A DNA stretch of 64,000 nucleotides from Gnetum montanum (lineage: Eukaryota > Streptophyta > Gnetopsida > Gnetales > Gnetaceae), in contig MNCI01027496.1 of the NCBI GenBank assembly GCA_015680685.1, forward strand, positions 951,468 to 1,015,467, read 5' to 3'. Each line of letters opens with the position of its first letter. Positions within the stretch are counted from its first letter, which is position 1. Positions 36,740 to 49,173 of this stretch are shown one piece after another. The translations under genes were made by a program, and so were the position numbers. The notes beneath the pieces are model-generated. The model saw only the letters and a program-made list of their open reading frames with translations, had not been told where the DNA came from and did not search any database.

Positions 36740-36960
36740 TAAATAATAAACCTAAGGTCTTGGGTTCAAAACATGGAGATGTTACATTAGGTGTTGAAAC
36801 CATAAAATCATTATAATATAGGAACACCTCAGGATATATAGTCCAATTAAAACTTTATAACTCAGCATTGCCCATCAGAATCAAACCCATGACTTGTAAC
36901 TTTCAAATCAAAAGTCTTACCACTAGGCTAACACTTCATTATTATAGGGATATTACATCA
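36740..36960 (-). repeat. tRNA-derived SINE-like repeat
   Basis: The minus strand reads TAGCCTAGTGG, a good pol III A-box. About 31 bases later comes GGTTTGATTCT, a B-box with two C-to-T differences, then a tail ending near 36790. A plus-strand GGGTTCAAAACATGG word overlaps its tail region at 36766-36780. No tRNA cloverleaf remains. Confidence 0.6.
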
Positions 36961-37198
36961 ATCTAGTAACCTCTTCAACATGGTGTACTCTTTCTTCTTT
37001 ACATGTGACTAAACTTTTTGAATCAACTTTACTTAGTATTTTCATCTACATATACTATTCCAATACTTTTCTGAATAAGATATTTTGTTGAATTTTGTAA
37101 TAATATCTAACATGCACATGAGTATTCATGTTTTTTCTACATGCATGCATTTAACTTTTTGCTTTTTGATATTTTAACATTTTGTAGCATATAACATC

Positions 37199-37992
37199 TG
37201 ATGAGTGGCGAGGTACCCCTACACTCAACCATACGAATACCAGCATTACACGTGCGATCCGATCAAACTCCGTAGACTAAGTGCCTACACGCCTTATGGA
37301 ACACTTAAGGTTAATCATTCGTTGTCTTCCCAGACTTACTTGTATTTGTCGCGGTTGTATGGTTAAGTAAGTCTGAGGTATGTGATTTTTATAACTTTTA
37401 TGTTTTATCGCCTATTCTAGAAGGAGAAAGGGTGAAGAGACTAAGTAACTAATTTTAACTAACTAAGTTCTAATGCCTAGCATCAGTATCCGTCCCACTT
37501 ACCGTTCACACCCTGAACCAATGCAACCTTCTGGGATTACCAAATACTATTCGTTGTTGCGATTACCAAGCATAACGCACGTGCTCGAAGTGGTCGTACT
37601 GAATGCACTTAACTAGGAGTTAAGGGTTGAGAGAGATTTAATTAACTAATAAAGTATTTAACCATTAACAATAATTAAAGTCCTATTTAGCTTAATCCAT
37701 GCACTACAAGGTTTATCCAAAATTTCTTCTTTATTTCTATACACAAACTTGTGCTTAGGTACAATATTTGCTCGAATAAAGATCCGTTCACTTTGGGACT
37801 CCTACTGCAAGCACATGGAAATTACTCTAACTCTAGAATGCAAAAACTACAAGAGTTTGGCTAAGGTCTAAATCTAGATAGAGAAACAAGGGAGAGTCGC
37901 CTCTTATTTATTGATTTGGTGGCGAGTTGCGATATCGCATATGATACATCGCATATGCGATATCGCAACCCATGCGATATTGCATCCCATCA
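37199..37992 (-). repeat. 3' LTR of element E
   Basis: 794 bp. TGATGAGTGGCGAGG to GCATCCCATCA. The U3 array at 37925-37985 has GCGATATCGC palindromes next to the TATA-like TCTTATTTATTG region. The PPT-like CATGGGAGTA (minus strand) follows at 37993-38003. Confidence 0.88.
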
Positions 37993-38920
37993 TACTCCCA
38001 TGACTAAATAAAAATTCATCCTCGAGTTCCTTATAAAATATTGGGAAGGTATGCGATTATTAACTTGAATGGAACTAATGGTGAATGGGATGACATGTGA
38101 ATGGATCATCATTATAGAACATGACAAAACTAGTGTTCACGACAACAAGAGTGAACACTTTATACATTTGACATCAGGCCTTATTTGGCAACTAAGAGAG
38201 AAGAAGTTTTCTGCTGCCAATGCCAAGATTGTGCCTTTCGTTGTCTATCCCTAAGTGCACCATCCATCTCATTTCTTGCATAGCTGCTTCAGCACCAATC
38301 CATTCCAAGTGTTCCCTCTAGGTCCAATCTGTTGTTGTATGATTGTCATCTGCACACACAACACAGTCTTATATTAGAAAGGGTAATTGAATTACAATGC
38401 AGTTGATACCTTTCCTCAGTGTAAGGTCCATTGGCTAGGTTGTAGTATGGCTAATGTGGATTCTGGGGATATAATATTGGTGACTACTGAAGGTGTAGGG
38501 GTTAGGAGAAAATCAAAAAAATTGGACCAGGAGCCCCATGACTAATCGCGAACCTCCAGTAGTGAGAGAATGAAAAAGAGAAGGAATAAGAAGGATGAAG
38601 AAAAAGAAACAACTGTGACACTGATAAAATGGATGTCAAGATGGAAATGAGCAAAATAGAGTTGATTGTCAAATGTTAAGGAAAAGAATTTAACTGGTGC
38701 ACCAAATAGGAATGCCAGTGGGTCCTCCCCAAAGCAGGCTCATGCCCTTAATGCCCTGAAAAGCCCACATTCAAAGAGTCTGTAGGCTCTAGAAATGTCA
38801 TTTGGAACAAGAGTTAAATTCTTAACCACAAGAATTTACCAAAAAGAAAACAATGCATCAACCAAAATATACACTAATGATACAACCGACAATGAGGTGA
38901 ACAATGGAGGAAGAATGATG

Positions 38921-39572
38921 NNNNNNNNNNNNNNNNNNNNNNNNNNNNNNNNNNNNNNNNNNNNNNNNNNNNNNNNNNNNNNNNNNNNNNNNNNNNNNNN
39001 NNNNNNNNNNNNNNNNNNNNNNNNNNNNNNNNNNNNNNNNNNNNNNNNNNNNNNNNNNNNNNNNNNNNNNNNNNNNNNNNNNNNNNNNNNNNNNNNNNNN
39101 NNNNNNNNNNNNNNNNNNNNNNNNNNNNNNNNNNNNNNNNNNNNNNNNNNNNNNNNNNNNNNNNNNNNNNNNNNNNNNNNNNNNNNNNNNNNNNNNNNNN
39201 NNNNNNNNNNNNNNNNNNNNNNNNNNNNNNNNNNNNNNNNNNNNNNNNNNNNNNNNNNNNNNNNNNNNNNNNNNNNNNNNNNNNNNNNNNNNNNNNNNNN
39301 NNNNNNNNNNNNNNNNNNNNNNNNNNNNNNNNNNNNNNNNNNNNNNNNNNNNNNNNNNNNNNNNNNNNNNNNNNNNNNNNNNNNNNNNNNNNNNNNNNNN
39401 NNNNNNNNNNNNNNNNNNNNNNNNNNNNNNNNNNNNNNNNNNNNNNNNNNNNNNNNNNNNNNNNNNNNNNNNNNNNNNNNNNNNNNNNNNNNNNNNNNNN
39501 NNNNNNNNNNNNNNNNNNNNNNNNNNNNNNNNNNNNNNNNNNNNNNNNNNNNNNNNNNNNNNNNNNNNNNNN
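38921..39572. other. Assembly gap (652 N)
   Basis: The left edge AATGAGGTGAACAATGGAGG matches F at about 50078. The right edge TGTGTAAAACAAAAACTAAAAA matches F at about 51024-51062. In F the matching interval is about 0.9 kb of spacer, so the gap is spacer of E and its stated length may not be exact. Frames reported across it have no meaning. Confidence 0.95.
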
Positions 39573-39667
39573 AAAAATGTGCAAAACAAAAATGTGTAAA
39601 ACAAAAACTAAAAAGAACTGAGGGCCTCAAATGATTAGCATAGATGGCCATCTCCCCCATGACTAAA

Positions 39668-42600
39668 TTAAAAGGGAGAGATCCAAAATAATGAGCGTTT
39701 GTTTGAATTTCTTAAAAGTGTCCAACTTCTCCCAATTGATGTTTTCAGGTTAAGGGTTGAAAGTTGACGACACTCATGTTCCAATGTATCTATGCTTTCA
39801 TTGTGGGTGCAAGTTGTTTCCCCAGTTCGTTCCATGCATGTTGGTGGGCTGCTCTCTTGATTAGCTATCAACCACTGGGTGTTCTCTTGTTGTGTGGTTG
39901 CTCCATACATGCACCTTTGTATCTGAGTTTCTTACACACACCAGTTGCATGCAGGAGATGCTGAGCATTCCTCCATGTCATCACCCTCTGAGTCACTGTA
40001 TGTGATGCATGGAACTTTCTTCTTCTCGATCATTCCATAAATGTTTTCCTTAGATATTTCCAAGGAAAGTTCATAGATTCCTAGGCATGCATTGATGGTG
40101 TTGAGCCATGCCCTCCCCATTATAATTGGGAAGCCCCCTTTGTTGATGTTGACTTCTATCACTAGGAAATCAGTTGGGTATGACCAACCACACACAGTGA
40201 TAACGATGTCCTCCACCAATCCCAAGGGAATGGTGATAGACTGGTCAGCCAACTCTAGTTAAATATTGCTCTTCTTGAGTGGAGGTAGCTTTATACATCT
40301 CCTATGATATTAAGTTGACTTCGGAACCTAAGTCAAGAAGAGCCTTATGAGCTTCATTCCTAGCAACTTGGAGATAAATTAGGGGGGCTTCCAGGATCAA
40401 ATAATTTCTTAGGAAGGTGGCCCACCTTGATCCAGTTAGTAACAGTATGTGTTAACATAACCATGTGTGTTGAGCTTTGTTGTTGGTTTAAAGGGAGCTC
40501 CGAAGCCTTATTTGTTGGAGGAGCATACATAGACTCAACCTCTTATGGTTGTGAGAGCTTGTTAGGGCTTTTGGTTTTGAAGAAAGGTCTTCTTTTCATG
40601 TGGTTATCAGAACTAGCAGTGGGTTGAAGGTTTACAGCTCTTGTAGCATTATGTTGCTACAATTGAGTGGGGAGTTCCCCTTACATCATTGGAGCGGGTG
40701 GTAGTGGAACTATTGGCATAAAAGATGCGGATGGATTTAGAGGATGGTATGTATGTGGTGTGTCTCTCATAGGAGAAGGAGTCCTAAAATACTCTCAAAC
40801 TTGGTAGTGATGTTGTGCGGTTACGTGACCCATAGAGTCACTAGGAGAAACCGGCTACTACACGTAATAGCCATATAGGTTTGGTTGCCGATAAGGGTAT
40901 TGTTGCCTAGGTGGTGGCATCCCCCATGATTGTGGGTGTTGCCACTACTGATGTTTCCCGATAGGTTGTGGCGGAGTTCTAGTTGGATAATATGTTAACG
41001 GTTGGTGGAACTACCTTGGGTTACCTTGGGGATAAGGTAACCTTCGGGGTGCTTGCCGTTTGTCAAGTCTTGGGTTGAGTGCATACACCCCAGACTCTTG
41101 TAGATGTGAGATTATTGGGCAACATCCCTTACGATGCTCATATTGGCAGATCTCACATCCACTATCATTGTCCGTGTCAGAATCCACAACCTCATCGGCG
41201 ATAGTAATTTTTCCCTTACCATTGTTACATGCATGGTCTGAATCTCTCCACTTTTTCTTATCATGGTTACTACTTCGTTCCTTAGACTCCTCTATGATTT
41301 TTAGAACGGTTTCGAATCTACTGTCTAAGGAGTCCCTCATTTGATCCACCTTTGCTGACACTTCGGTTGTTAAATTTTGAATTAACAAGGTTTTTCTATT
41401 CACCAACTCTTCAAGTGGTGACTCATCCTCTTCCTCACAGAATCTTATTCCCTTCTTTCGAAGGGAAGGATCATGGTTATACTCTTCCGCGCTTTCTCTT
41501 TTCTATAGCTCCCCTTCTTCTTTGGCTACTTGCTCCAACAATATATGAACTTCGTGGGACCTAAGTTCAGATAATCTCCCTTAGGCATATGTTCCAAGGG
41601 TTCTCCTGGTTTCATATGTTAGCCCATGTACGAGGTGGCAGAGTTGATCCCGTTGTGTGTAACCATGGCCCAGGCAATGATGTAGCAATGCATAATATCG
41701 GCCCATGGCAGCATCCAAGGGTTCGTGATTACCCTTCTTCCATCCTTGGATCTACTTACACAAGTTGGACACTCTCAAGTACGTTTGGTATTTATCGTTA
41801 AACAATTCTAGCATTGTACTCCACCTCCTAATGGCTTCCGGCTCTAAAGACCGATACCAACTTTCCGCTTCTTTTATGAGTGTCCTAGGGAACAACTTTA
41901 ACTTCTGCCACTTATTTTCAATATATTGCAAGGCACAGGCATTTTGGAATTCCTATAAGTGGTTTTGCATATCAGCATTGTATCCCCCCTCAAACCGTGG
42001 GATATTATTCATGTCTAGTCTCTTGATCCAACTATCTTTTTGGTGCCTTGTAGGTATTCTAACGGCCTCCATAATATCTAACATACTTCGGGTGGCAAGT
42101 AGGGGTTCATCATGATCATCTCTCTCATGACATCTATGATGCCTACATGGTTCCCTACTTTCCCTTCTTTCATGCCTTGACTCTCTAGACTGCCCTCTTC
42201 CTTGCTCTCGACTCTCTCGTCAAGGTCTCTCATTTTGCTTATCCTTACCCTTATCCTCACGGTTGTCCTCTTTGTGACTGTGTCCTAATGTGAAAGCAGA
42301 GGGTGAATGATGTAATGAAGGGAAAGAAGAAGGGGAACCATTTCCATGACAATGTTTCTTACCTTCTCTTCGGTGGCTACGGCCCCAATCGTGATGACGA
42401 TCAAATTTCCTGCCTTTGTCATGTGTTTGTGTTCCCTCATCGAACACTTGGTGTCCATGGGAATCAGAACCAGGGTTGTGAATCGTAGAGTTTAGGTTCT
42501 GATACCCTACCTCCTCACCATCATGAGGAAGAGGAACATCATTTTGTGGAAACCCTATTGAAATAGGTTCACCACCCTTGATTTCACTTATGACGGGTGA

Positions 42601-43002
42601 ACCGCTATGGGGCCCCTTGCCCTTCAATGATGTATGGTAGCTCTCCTGCCTCGAGTCCCTTAAACATTGCATCATTGTTGGATGGTAATCCCTTGTGTCA
42701 TAATCTTCTACAACATATTCAGCATATAGCTATGTCATGCCTATCTGTGCAAGAGCACGAAGGAGCATGTTAGGGACTGCACGATCTGGGGGTAACACTA
42801 TGTTACCTTGCAAGTCTTGCCAACGCAATTGTTTGTCCTGATGGAGGATAAAGGTAAAATCAGGTATATGCTCATCGTGATGAGTATACACTATCCAATA
42901 CTATTGAGGAACTGGCGGTTCTTGGTTACATTTGTTAGACCGCTGACTGTCTCTTATGTGATCCCTAGGTGGTGAAGTGCTTTTATGAGAAGAAGAAGAC
43001 AT
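39668..43002 (-). pseudogene. gag-protease polyprotein of element E
   Basis: The ATG is at 43002-43000 (MSSSSHKSTSPPRD). The N-terminal third is His/Ser/Arg-rich (42220-42675). The gag core is at about 41700-42010. The linker with KTLLIQNLTTEVSAKVDQM is at 41340-41406, and the zinc-knuckle-like GCEICQYEHRKGCCP (CX2CX3HX3C) at about 41122-41166. Protease: KALLDLGSEVNLI at about 40310-40350, where the active-site Ser is Leu (codon 40329-40331; C-to-T). LVEDIVITVCGWSYP and FPIIMGRAWLNTINACLG follow. The frame then runs to an EHECRQLS tail before the spacer. Stops occur but long stretches stay open, so it is younger than A-C. Confidence 0.8.
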
Positions 43003-43128
43003 TGCTATCTTGTCGATGTACTATTGACCGTTGTTTAAATTTTCTTCTAATTAACTCTAAGGGTTTGTTTAAGCTTTCCAACGATGTGGATGATTTCCTA
43101 TGTTCTACTTAGCACACAAACAACTTAG

Positions 43129-43146
43129 TCCCTAGAAACAGCACCA
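43129..43146 (-). promoter_or_regulatory. Primer binding site of element E
   Basis: The minus strand reads TGGTGCTGTTTCTAGGGA, a tRNA-Asp-type PBS with several changes, one base from the LTR. Confidence 0.75.
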
Positions 43147-43147
43147 A

Positions 43148-43945
43148 TGATGAGTGGCGAGGTACCCTTACACTCAACCATAAGAATACGAGCGTTACAT
43201 GCGCAATCTGGTCAAACTCCGCAAACTAAGTGCCTACACACCTTATGGAACACTTAAGGGTAATCATTTGTTGTCTTCCCAGACTTACTTGTATTTGTCA
43301 TGGTTGTATGGTTACTTACTTGTATGTGATTTTTATATCTTTTATGTTTTATCATCTATGCTAGGAGGAGAAAGGGTGAAGAGACTAACTAATTTTAACT
43401 AAGTTATAATGCCTAGCATCAGTATCCATCCCACTTACCGTTCACACCCTGAACCAATGCAACCTTCTGGGATTACCAAACGCTATTCGTTGCTGGGATT
43501 ACCAAGCATAACGCATGTGCTCGAAGCAATCGTACTGAATGCACTTAATTAGGAGTTAAGGGTTGAGAGAGATTTAATTAACTAATAAATTATTTAAAAA
43601 TTAACACTAATTAAAGTCCTATTTAGCTTAATCTATGCATTGCAAGGTTTATCCAAAAGTTCGTCTTTATTTCCGTACACAAACTTGTGCTCAAGTACAA
43701 TATTTGCTCGAATAAAGATCTGTTCACTTTGGGACTCCTACTATGGGCACATGGAAATTACTCTAACTCTGGAATGGAAAAACTGCAAGAGTTTGGCTAA
43801 GGTCTAGATCTATATGGAGAAACAAGGGAGAGCTACCTCTTATTTATAGATTTGGCAGTGAGCTGTGATATCGCGTACACAATATTGCAAGAGAAGACAC
43901 AATATCGCATACGATACATCGCGTACATGATCTCGCGTCCCATCA
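43148..43945 (-). repeat. 5' LTR of element E
   Basis: 798 bp. TGATGAGTGGCGAGG to CGCGTCCCATCA. The GATATCGCG/AATATCGC array is at 43867-43940 beside TCTTATTTATAG. Confidence 0.88.
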
Positions 43946-44049
43946 ACATAATAGGCACAATAACATATTTATAGAACCTACTTCACCTTTTTTAGCATAA
44001 AGCACACTACTAGCATTTTTTCATATCATTACTAGTGAAGGAGAACTTA

Positions 44050-44480
44050 ATTCATTAGAGCATGTAGCTTGTGGCTTTCATGTTATAGGTTTGATTCCAA
44101 TGAGTATACTAATCTCACATACTATTATGTTCTGCTTAACTTTTATGAAATTCTTGTATTAGTTATATGTCTTGAGGATTTATATAGTCATCTAGTTCTA
44201 GTCTAGTTGTAAGACTCTTGATTTGGAAGTTCTAAGTCATAGGTTCAATTTCAATAGATAGTACTAAGTTATAAACAAATTTTTATTGAAGTATTCTGGG
44301 GGTAAATGTTATGTTTCAAGTTTTACTACACCCTTAGTGATTAGAATTTTTATTTATATGTTCTAAGGCATGGCTTCAATTCTAGTGAACAATGTTGAGT
44401 TATAAAAAAATTTCTTTCATAGTTATTATGGAGTTAAATGTTCTATTTTAAGTTTCAACATCCACTCCCCATCTAGTTCT
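44050..44480 (+). repeat. Three tandem SINE-like tRNA-derived units
   Basis: Unit 2 (44198-44336) has TAGTCTAGTTG (A-box) and GGTTCAATTTC (B-box) at the normal spacing, then a GAGTTATAAA-type middle and a TTTTACTACACCC tail. Unit 1 (44056-44150) has GGTTTGATTCC, close to a perfect B-box. Unit 3 (44338-44475) has GGCTTCAATTC. The period is about 135-145 bp. The same family as 36740-36960 but in opposite orientation. Confidence 0.6.
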
Positions 44481-46313
44481 TGTTTTGACACCCTTCCTCT
44501 TGTCATGGCATTTATCCTAGTTCAATTTTATTGGTAACATTAATGTTAACTTACCATTTTTTGTACAAGAAAAGAATAAGTTGAACTTATTTCTTTCTAT
44601 ATCACATTTTATTTTATGCAAGATTTATTGAAGTCTTTGGTCTTCTTAAGTGTAATAATCATCAAGGTGCAATCTTCCTAAATTTCTTTTCTATGTTCAA
44701 GGGATATAATCTTCTAGATATAGTTTGAAAATCATTAAAAATTATTATCTTTGCAAATAAATGTTCTTTTTTTTTTCCTATCATGCTTATCCAATTGAAC
44801 TAATGTAAGGGATTCATTCGTCTTTGATTTGATTATGGTGGGACTATTATCAAATCTAGCTTCCACAACTTGCTAAGCATTATTAAATTAGGAATATTTT
44901 CATTAAAACTAAAATGTATCATTAATTTTTTAAAATTGATAAAAATATTATATGTATATAATTCCATTAACATATCAAATTTTACTTCTTTTTTTTAATT
45001 AAATGAACTTTGAGTAAATAATTCATCATTAAAAATATTGATTTTCTTGGATATTTCATGATAAATTTAAAATTTAATAAATACCTTAAAAAGTTGAAAG
45101 TAAAAATTTTCCAATATTAATGAAAACATGTCTAATTCCAAGATACCCTTCATCATACTACTTCAAAGCATGAAGTTCTAAGTGTCATTCAAAATAATTG
45201 GATACTTAGAAATGTTTTTATTTATCATCATCTTTAATTGTTTCATCCAAGATTAAAACTAGTATACTGATACCACTTTATTGCAATGATAAATGTTGTA
45301 AGAAAGTATGTCTTGTCAGTGGTTTGTAGGTTGTTTTCCTTCAGATCAAGGGCCAAATAAATATGGAGACCCTTACGAGTTCCATGCTATCTTAAGCATC
45401 AATAATGATCCCCCATAGAACTACATTATGTTAATTTCTTCTAGATGGTATCACAAGGATATGTAGACCTATTGGGGAGCCTTTGACCTTTTTGGCTTAG
45501 CATATGCTGATTCTCTTTAGAGTATATTCATAGAGCCAAATGCACATTGTATAGGAATGGTCCTTGTTATCTTCTTGTGATGTCTTATGTCATGTTATAT
45601 TGTTGTGCATTCATTGTATGTGTGTGTGTCTAAGTCATTATGCATGCATGTTTCGTAAGGCATATTCGCTATGCTTCTAATCTATATATAATGAGTTCCA
45701 TGACTCTTACTAGGGATGTAGATGTTATGAACTCTAAGATATAGTCTGTCTTAAGTTTTCCTTGATTTCCTTGTTGACTTAAATACTCAAGGATGATGCC
45801 ATATAGTGCTTTTCAATGGCAACATCATAATGTACATGGAAGCTTCTCCAAAATAAGTTAGATTTTTTTGTAAAAACGAATCTTTAGTTGTCCACAAACT
45901 CACCATGAGTTGTGGCTTGATCTTTTTAGCAAACTTAAGTCATGACAAAGACTTGATAAAAAAAATCTCTAACTATGAATCAAAATAGGTTGTAGTTTGA
46001 GAAATATTCTTTAGAACTTCACAAAGAGTCCTCGAGACGAACCATAAATTATGCTCTTCACACCATGACCTAATCATGAGTCATGGTGAACTCAAAAAAA
46101 ATTTTATTCTTCAATCTTCAATTCATCTTTGGCTAATCTTTTGTAAATAATTTATTGTGATGAATGATGAGAATGATTAGAAAAATGGGAAGAAAGAGAA
46201 TACTAAGAGTGATGAGATAATGATGAGAGAAATTAATAAGTTTTTGAAGAGAAAATTTTATTTGTTTATCATCAAATAATCTACAGAGAAGTGGAATCCA
46301 TCAATCATCAAAG
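44480..46313. other. AT-rich stretch without recognised features
   Basis: No ORF or transposon motif is supported. I see only poly-T runs, a short GTGTGTGTGT run near 45620, and an imperfect inverted pair CTCACCATGAGT (45900) and ATGAGTCATGGTGA (46076). Confidence 0.5.
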
Positions 46314-46318
46314 ACATC

Positions 46319-47069
46319 TAATGAGTGGTGAGGTACCCCTACACTCAACCATACGAATACGAGTGTTACACACACGATCCGGTTGAACTTCGCAGATGGA
46401 CTAGTTGTGGCATCTAGACAGTTAGCCTTAGGTCGCAATTCATTGTCCTCCAACCTAGACTAGTATTAGCTTTGTCACATATGGTTTAGTCTAGAGTGAG
46501 GTGTATGATGTGGTTCATAATCTAACACTACTCCTGAAGGCGATGGAGAGTAATATTAACTAAGCTAGGAGAGAAGGGATGAGAGAGAATCTAACTAGCC
46601 TAAGTATGATAAGCATCTGTTCCTTGATTATCTGTACACATCTTGGACTTCATGCATGACTACCACCAGGATTACCAAGCGCAGATCCTAGGTATGCTAC
46701 TGGGTTACCAAGTAGTCACACTTAAATGCTCATAATCAAGTCGTACTCATTCTACATTTTAACATGAGATAAGGGTGAGAGGATATTAACTACGAAATCA
46801 GTAAATAACAATTAAATAAATAATTAATCTAAGTGAATGCTGCAATGATGAAGTAATCTCGATCTTTATTTCTGGTCATGTATGTGTCCAAGTACGTCAC
46901 AATCGAATAAGGATGTCATACAATTACAATCACCACACTGCATGCATACATTGGAAAATAATTCTATCTCTGGAGGGATAAAACTGCCAGAGTCTAGCTA
47001 AGGTCTAAATCTAAGTGCTTAAAACTGGGAAAGCTGCCTCTTATTTATAGACATTACGGTAACTCATAA
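46319..47069 (-). repeat. Solo LTR of the Athila-like family
   Basis: About 751 bp. TAATGAGTGGTGAGGTACCCC to GGTAACTCATAA, flanked by ACATC at 46314-46318 and 47070-47074. Its middle (GGACTAGTTGTGGCATCTAGAC) is closest to the LTR of A. There is no PBS or coding DNA beside it. The TATA-like TCTTATTTATAG is only about 25 bases from the end, so the U3 palindrome array of the other LTRs is absent. Confidence 0.8.
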
Positions 47070-47389
47070 ACATCTTTATTTATGATTAAAATATTCATCC
47101 TTCAAAGGAAAGTAAGGGGTGCCTACTTATAGAAGTCAACATGGACTAAAGTATATCTATTAAGACCAACTTTTCCTTGCCTATTCTTTTTATAAAATGA
47201 ATTTTTCATGGGTATTTGGAACCATTGTTAGTTACATCTACCCATCAAATACAATTACTTAAATTTTTCTTAACAAATTATGTTAGACATCCAAGCCCAT
47301 TTTTTCATAGATTTACAAAATTTTCCAATAAAAATAAATGGAAATAATCTTGTATATTAATTCATTTATCTAGTCACTCTTATTACACT

Positions 47390-48332
47390 TTACTTTGATA
47401 ATAAAAGCATAACATCTAAGTCATTTGTATGAGGTACTGTTCTTATTTTTCCCTACTTTTTGAGCTAGGTAATTCTTAAATAATGTAGTGTGTCCTAGAT
47501 ATAAGGTCATTTACACATAAGCAAGTAGTCTTAATAATTTATAATTATACCTCGATTTTGATAATCAATCTAAAGGATATTCTAAAGTTTCATGTTTTAA
47601 GAAGCTATTTAATCTTTCATTTATTTTTTAGAGAGCTAAGTAGGAAATAAATAATCTTCTTAGTTCCATTACGCATATAAACTTTTTTTGCACAACATTT
47701 GATTTTCAGGGACATTTTTTATTGAAATAAATTTTATTAATTGTGAAAATAACTTGGTATTACAAGTAGGTAGGGAGACTTATATTTAGCCAATTACATA
47801 TTAAGATTTTTCTAATTCTTACAACTCTTATCACGAAGAAGGATATTTGTGTTATACATGTTTTTTTCTACTTAAGAAAATAGATTGTAAGAGAAAAATA
47901 GATGTTGACATTGAGAATGGGAAGAAATAATATGAAGTTGAAGATACAAAAAATTAAATTAATGTCAATAACAAGAATGACCAAATGAAAATGAAAAAAA
48001 AATCAAATAAGGCATAAACTTCTATGAATATTATCATTTGTACTACAAGAAGTATTGATCAATATAGATAGATAGCTTATAAGATGAGTTTGTCATTATT
48101 TGACAAGAATAATGTCAACTCAACTATCAAAGCTATTGTTAACAAATAGATCATAACTTATGTTATAAATTTTTGACACAATGTTAACATTAAGAGGTGA
48201 AGTAATGGCGATAAATAATAAGTGCCATCATTTTATTGTATTTTTTCAAATGCTAGTATTTTGCAATAGCTTTCAATTGCTACCTAAATTCCTTTTTCCA
48301 TTTTAGGCTCCAATATATATGTTGATGAAAAT
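47390..48332. repeat. Anonymous repeat, left copy
   Basis: This aligns by eye with 56060-57016 over about 0.95 kb. Matching phrases include ATTCTAAAGTTYCATG, the TCATTTAYACATAAG block, ATAGCTYATAAG and CTTTCWATTGCTACCT. No coding potential. Its right end is cut by element F. Confidence 0.6.
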
Positions 48333-49173
48333 TGATGAGTGGCGAGGTACCCCTACACTCACCCATATGAATACGAGCGTAGCACACGCGATCTAGTCAA
48401 ACGCCACAGACTAAGTGCCTACACGCCTCATGGAACACTTAAGGTTAATTATTCGTTGTCTTCCTAGACTTACTTGTATTTGTCACAGTGTATGGTTAAG
48501 TAAGTCTAAGGTATATGATTTTTATGTCTTTTATGTTTTATCTCCTATGTTAGTGAGGTGAAGGGTTGAAGAGACTAATTGACTAACTTTAACTAACTAA
48601 CTAAGCCTTAATTAACCTAGCATCAGCATCCATTCCCACTTATCATTCACACCCTGAACCAATGCAACCTTGGTTACCAAATGCTAATCGTTGCTGGGAT
48701 CACCAAGCGTAACACACATGCTCGAAGCAGTCGTACTGAGGCACTTAACTAGGAGAGAAGGGTTGAGAAATATTTAATAACTAATATAGCAATTAAAGAA
48801 TAAATAATAAATAACATTAAATAAAATCCTATTTAGCTTATTCCATGCACTGCAAGGTTTATCCAAGAAGTTCGTCTTTATTGCCATACACAAACTTCTG
48901 TTCAGGTACAATGTCTACTCGAATAAAGATCCATTCACTTTGGAGTTCCTATTGCGGGCACAAGGAAAATATTCTATCTCTGGAGGGATCAAATTGCCAA
49001 ATTTTCACTACAGTCTAAGCCTAGGATGAGAAACAAAGGAGAGCCACCTCTCATTTATAGATTTTGCAACAGACTGCAATATCCGGTACGCGATATCGCA
49101 GGGGATGCGATATCGCAGCGGACGCAATATGGCATACGTGATATTGTGGCCCATGCGATATCACGTCCCATCA
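48333..49173 (-). repeat. 3' LTR of element F
   Basis: 841 bp. TGATGAGTGGCGAGG to TCACGTCCCATCA. The array at 49078-49165 has TGCGATATCGCA twice and related GATAT words. Confidence 0.92.

Larger units (their letters stand above)
37199..43945 (-). mobile_element. Non-autonomous gag-protease Athila-like element E
   Basis: LTRs at 37199-37992 and 43148-43945, with flanks ACATC (37194-37198) and ACATA (43946-43950), a target duplication with one difference. PBS at 43129-43146. Gag starts at 43002 and protease ends near 39700. No RT, RNase H or integrase. Protease is followed directly by the post-pol spacer, as in F. A run of 652 N (38921-39572) lies in that spacer. Closest relative in the window is F. 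Confidence 0.88.

Noticed and set aside
36880-36945. Functional tRNA gene
   Set aside because: Only the A-box and B-box are recognisable; no acceptor or anticodon stem pairs. It fits a tRNA-derived SINE-like repeat.
38795-39660. Long open frames on both strands across 38795-39660
   Set aside because: They exist only because the 652 N of the gap are read as open codons.
45900-46095. Inverted repeat of a DNA transposon
   Set aside because: The imperfect 12-14-bp match is short and has no target duplication; it can occur by chance in AT-rich DNA.
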